DNA of 9,168 bases from Bacillota bacterium (lineage in GTDB: Bacteria > Bacillota > Clostridia > Oscillospirales > Acutalibacteraceae): contig JAEXDU010000081.1 of NCBI GenBank assembly GCA_023401495.1, forward strand, positions 1 to 9,168. The letters run 5' to 3'. The position numbers and the translations under genes were made by a program. Positions 7,048 to 9,168 of the stretch are shown in pieces. The notes under the pieces are model-generated. The model was not told the DNA's origin and did no database searches. It was given only the letters and a program-made list of their open reading frames with translations. Every line of letters starts with the position of its first letter. Within the stretch, counting starts at the first letter, position 1.

Positions 7048-7095
7048 TACACAGCAAGGGCGGGGATTCAAAAGAATCCCCGCCCTTGCTGTGTA
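7048..7095. terminator. Perfect 21-bp hairpin between the convergent small gene and leuD (probable terminator, no T run)
   Basis: The arms 7048-7068 and 7075-7095 are perfect reverse complements over 21 bp, with a 6-base loop CAAAAG and a GC-rich centre (GGGCGGGGATT). It lies 25 bases past the leuD stop, where a terminator is expected. However, neither strand has a T run after the stem, so it is not a textbook intrinsic terminator. It may stop both converging transcripts, protect the leuCD mRNA 3' end, or be a dispersed repeat. Confidence 0.6.
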
Positions 7096-7119
7096 ACGGT
7101 CTGTAAACATTTGGCTTAT

Positions 7120-7605
7120 TTACGGATTGGTGATGCTGTTCAGCAAACCGCCCTTTGAAATAATGTTTTGAATAAATGGCGGGAACGGCTGAGCCTGATA
7201 CGTTTTGCCCGTGGTGAGATCGCGAATCACACCGGTGTCGAAATCCACACTGACCTCGTCACCCGCCTGAATCTCACGGGCCGCCGCCTCGCACTCCAGA
7301 ATCGGCAAACCGATGTTAATAGAGTTGCGGTAGAAAATCCGCGCGAAGGTTGAAGCGATCACGCAGGAGATCCCGCTCGCCTTGATCGCGATGGGGGCAT
7401 GCTCACGGGAGGAGCCGCACCCGAAATTTTTATTCGCCACGATAATATCCCCCGGTTTTACCCTGCTTACAAAATCCGCGTCGATGTCTACCATGCAGTG
7501 CTGCGCCAGTTCCTGATGCGATGAGGTATTCAGGTAGCGCGCCGGAATAATGACATCGGTATCTACGTTGTCGCCGTATTTGTGTACTGTTCCTTGTGCG
7601 TTCAT
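7120..7605 (-). CDS. leuD: 3-isopropylmalate dehydratase small subunit LeuD
   Basis: 161 residues, typical for the short clostridial/archaeal-type LeuD. With LeuC it isomerises 2-isopropylmalate to 3-isopropylmalate through dehydration and rehydration in leucine biosynthesis, in the cytoplasm. This subunit forms the swivelling aconitase domain 4 that closes over the substrate. Signatures: [17 protein letters not shown] (10-26), the substrate-contacting loop [12 protein letters not shown] (60-71) and [15 protein letters not shown] (87-101). The ATG at 7605 is chosen because a perfect AGGAGG (+ strand CCTCCT at 7613-7618) sits 7 bases upstream. The frame is open further upstream to 7800, but that part lies inside leuC and looks nothing like LeuD. 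The ATG overlaps the leuC stop as ATGA, implying translational coupling and 1:1 synthesis. The stop is TAA at 7122-7120, followed by the 21-bp hairpin. Confidence 0.97.
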   Translation of the reverse strand: MNAQGTVHKYGDNVDTDVIIPARYLNTSSHQELAQHCMVDIDADFVSRVKPGDIIVANKNFGCGSSREHAPIAIKASGISCVIASTFARIFYRNSINIGLPILECEAAAREIQAGDEVSVDFDTGVIRDLTTGKTYQAQPFPPFIQNIISKGGLLNSITNP

Positions 7606-8885
7606 TCTGCATCCTCCTTTTCTGTTTCCAGCGCTGCGGGGTCGGTCAGTACGCCGGTAATCGCGCTGGCCGCCGCGACTGCAGGGCTGGACAGATACAC
7701 CTCGGACTCGATATGGCCCATTCTGCCCACAAAGTTGCGGTTTGTAGTGGAAATCGCCCGCTCCCCTTTGCCGAGGATGCCCATATGCCCGCCGAGGCAC
7801 GGCCCGCAGGTGGGGGTGGAAAACACCGCTCCGGCCTCCACAAAAATCTCGGCCAATCCCTCGCGGATCGCCTGCAGATAAATGCTCTGGGTGCCGGGAA
7901 TGATGATGCAGCGCACACGCTTGTTTACCTTGCGCCCCTTTAAAATCTCTGCCGCGGCGCGCAGGTCTTCCATCCGTCCGTTCGTGCAGGAACCGATCAC
8001 AGCCTGATCGATCTTTACCGTACCCGCTTCGTCGATGGTGCGGGTATTCTCCGGCAGATGCGGAAACGCGATTGTGGGCCGCAGAGTGGAGAGATCAATC
8101 ACGATCTCGCTGTCGTACTGCGCGTCCTCGTCGGCGGTGTAAACCACCGGCTCGCGCTGGAAGCGGTTTTTGCAATAAGCAAGAGTGATCTCATCCACCG
8201 GGAAAATGCCGTTCTTTGCGCCGGCCTCGATCGCCATGTTCGCGATACACAGGCGGTCGTCCATCGAAAGGGACTTGACACCCTCGCCTGTGAATTCCAG
8301 CGACTGATACAAAGCGCCGTCCACACCGATCTTGCCGATCAGGTGCAGAATCACGTCCTTGCCGGATACCCATTTCGGACACTTACCGTTCAGCACCACG
8401 CGGATGGCCCCCGGCACCTTAAACCAGGCCTTGCCGGTGATCATGCCCGCCGCCATATCGGTGGAGCCGACGCCCGTGGAGAACGCGCCCAGCGCGCCGT
8501 AGGTGCAGGTATGCGAATCCGCGCCAATCACGCAGTCGCCGGGGCCAACCAGACCCTGTTCCGGCAAAAGCGCGTGCTCAATGCCCATCTGACCCACATC
8601 GAAGAAATTGGTAATATCGTATTTGTCCGCGAAATTGCGGGTCTGCCGGCATTGCTCCGCCGCCTTGATGTCTTTGTTTGGCGTAAAATGGTCGAGCACC
8701 AGAGCAATTTTATCCTTATGAAAAATCCCTGTGGCCCCGCTCTTTTCAAACTCGTTAATGGCCACCGGGCTGGTAATATCGTTGCCCAGAACCAAATCCA
8801 GCGACGCCTCTACCAGCTGCCCTGCCGTTATCTGTGGCAGACCGGCCTTTGCCGCCAGAATTTTTTGCGTCATCGTCATGCCCAT
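7602..8885 (-). CDS. leuC: 3-isopropylmalate dehydratase large subunit LeuC
   Basis: 427 residues, matching the ~420-residue LeuC type that pairs with a short LeuD. It carries the [4Fe-4S] cluster that catalyses the aconitase-type isomerisation of 2-isopropylmalate. Visible motifs: start [11 protein letters not shown], the active-site aconitase signature [13 protein letters not shown] (D123, S124, H125), and the three cluster ligands C300 (in [11 protein letters not shown]), C360 and C363 (in [10 protein letters not shown]). All three cysteines are present, so the enzyme should be active. ATG 8885 is preferred over the in-frame ATGs at 8879 and 8873 because GGGGAGG (8902-8896 on this strand) is 10 bases upstream of it. 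It is first in a two-gene operon with leuD. leuA and leuB are not in the window. A homoaconitase or other hydro-lyase of the same family is possible, but the leu assignment is by far the most common for this pair. Confidence 0.97.
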   Translation of the reverse strand: MGMTMTQKILAAKAGLPQITAGQLVEASLDLVLGNDITSPVAINEFEKSGATGIFHKDKIALVLDHFTPNKDIKAAEQCRQTRNFADKYDITNFFDVGQMGIEHALLPEQGLVGPGDCVIGADSHTCTYGALGAFSTGVGSTDMAAGMITGKAWFKVPGAIRVVLNGKCPKWVSGKDVILHLIGKIGVDGALYQSLEFTGEGVKSLSMDDRLCIANMAIEAGAKNGIFPVDEITLAYCKNRFQREPVVYTADEDAQYDSEIVIDLSTLRPTIAFPHLPENTRTIDEAGTVKIDQAVIGSCTNGRMEDLRAAAEILKGRKVNKRVRCIIIPGTQSIYLQAIREGLAEIFVEAGAVFSTPTCGPCLGGHMGILGKGERAISTTNRNFVGRMGHIESEVYLSSPAVAAASAITGVLTDPAALETEKEDAE

Positions 8886-9120
8886 CGGTTCAAAACCTCC
8901 CCTGATTTGATGAAAGCCTCTTTGCCTGTTTTCATTTTCTCTATTATCGCATTCCTGTTGCGCAAAGAATGTAAAGCATGATACAATTGAGAAAATATTT
9001 TTCAGATTTTAAATCGCATGACTGGTGTACTTAAAAATAGGACTGTTTCTTTTCCGCTACCAATGGAAAAAAACAACGTTTTTAGAACAGTATGAACGAT
9101 GACCGCAGGAGGAACATCAG
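8886..9120. other. Divergent intergenic region between leuC and the right-edge gene
   Basis: 235 bases that must hold promoters for both directions. Nothing here is strong. For leuC there are -10-like TATCAT (8983-8978) and GATAAT (8948-8943) boxes on the minus strand, but neither has a good -35 at 17 bases. For the rightward gene, TTGAGA (8987-8992) and TTAAAT (9009-9014) with a 16-base spacer are possible. An 8-bp palindrome TTGCGCAA (8958-8965) lies between the two minus-strand -10 boxes and might be an operator. I see no T-box specifier/antiterminator sequence, which is a common control of leucine genes in Firmicutes. Confidence 0.4.
9107..9113 (+). promoter_or_regulatory. Strong ribosome binding site for the right-edge gene
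   Basis: AGGAGGA at 9107-9113 is 7 bases before the ATG at 9121. This is what makes the edge frame credible despite only 16 visible codons. Confidence 0.75.
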
Positions 9121-9168
9121 ATGGAGCAGTTAAAATGGGCGGCGGAAAGTCTGTGGGAGGTATTGGGC
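9121..9168 (+). CDS. N-terminus of an unidentified protein (3' truncated by window edge)
   Basis: Sixteen codons remain open to the window edge: MEQLKWAAESLWEVLG. The start is supported by AGGAGGA with ideal spacing. The gene is divergent from leuC across 235 bases. The visible peptide is an amphipathic helix-like stretch with two Trp. It has no signal-peptide character, and it is too short to assign a family. Confidence 0.6.
   Translation, partial: MEQLKWAAESLWEVLG

Noticed and set aside
7120..7800. Longer leuD form starting at 7800
   Set aside because: The extra 65 residues lie within leuC in another frame and resemble nothing. The ATG at 7605 has a perfect AGGAGG and matches the family N-terminus.
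8877..8935. 19-codon upstream frame on the minus strand overlapping the leuC start
   Set aside because: No good ribosome binding site and no leucine-rich run. It is probably chance.
8944..8979. Possible leucine leader peptide on the minus strand ([11 protein letters not shown])
   Set aside because: Only two Leu codons, no ribosome binding site, and it overlaps a candidate -10 box. There is no attenuator hairpin with a T run after it.
8058..8981. 307-codon plus-strand frame opposite leuC
   Set aside because: It mirrors leuC throughout and has no domain signature; leuC on the other strand carries all its catalytic residues.
9061..9168. The right-edge gene as dnaA (Trp-containing helical N-terminus)
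   Set aside because: Sixteen residues are too few to assign, and no DnaA boxes or origin-like sequence are seen in the upstream 235 bases.

Overview
This window looks like chromosomal DNA of a Gram-positive Clostridia bacterium. The best guess is the Oscillospirales / Ruminococcaceae-like group. Reasons are the Clostridia-type LeuC/LeuD pair, an EF-G paralogue of the type common in Firmicutes, strong AGGAGG-type ribosome binding sites, and moderately high GC in genes with AT-rich intergenic DNA. The taxonomic placement is inference from protein flavour, not from a marker gene. No rRNA, tRNA, CRISPR array, insertion sequence or phage gene was seen.

Layout, left to right. (1) 1-339 (+): the 3' end of rlmB, a SpoU/TrmH-family 23S rRNA 2'-O-ribose methyltransferase. 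(2) 368-3718 (+): a 1116-residue membrane protein 28 bases after rlmB. Its first ~560 residues are Pro/Glu/Gln-rich and probably disordered. The rest has the eight-helix layout and backbone of a P1B-type metal ATPase, but almost every catalytic motif is lost or degraded. A strong intrinsic terminator (3758-3796) closes this unit. (3) 3719-4053: terminator, then a good promoter (TTGCTT-17-TATAAT) and a leader of about 114 nt with two small hairpins. (4) 4054-6129 (+): an EF-G-like translational GTPase starting at GTG, followed by its own terminator (6150-6195). (5) 6130-7119: an AT-rich island with one unrecognised small signal-anchored protein (6432-6902), a possible promoter aimed at nothing annotated (6977-7003), and a perfect 21-bp hairpin (7048-7095). 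(6) 7120-8885 (-): leuC-leuD, the two subunits of isopropylmalate isomerase, overlapping by ATGA. (7) 8886-9120: a divergent intergenic region. (8) 9121 onward (+): the first 16 codons of a gene cut off by the window edge.

The genes do not form one pathway. rlmB (ribosome modification) and the EF-G-like factor (translation) are both ribosome-related but sit in separate transcription units. leuCD is a bicistronic leucine-biosynthesis operon on the opposite strand. The item most worth attention is the pseudo-P-type ATPase with its long disordered cytoplasmic extension. It keeps the membrane architecture and the aspartate at the phosphorylation site, but has lost KTGTLT, CPC and GDGxND, which suggests a non-pumping scaffold or sensor. 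The EF-G-like protein is second: its phosphate-binding motifs are intact, but both guanine-recognition motifs are altered.
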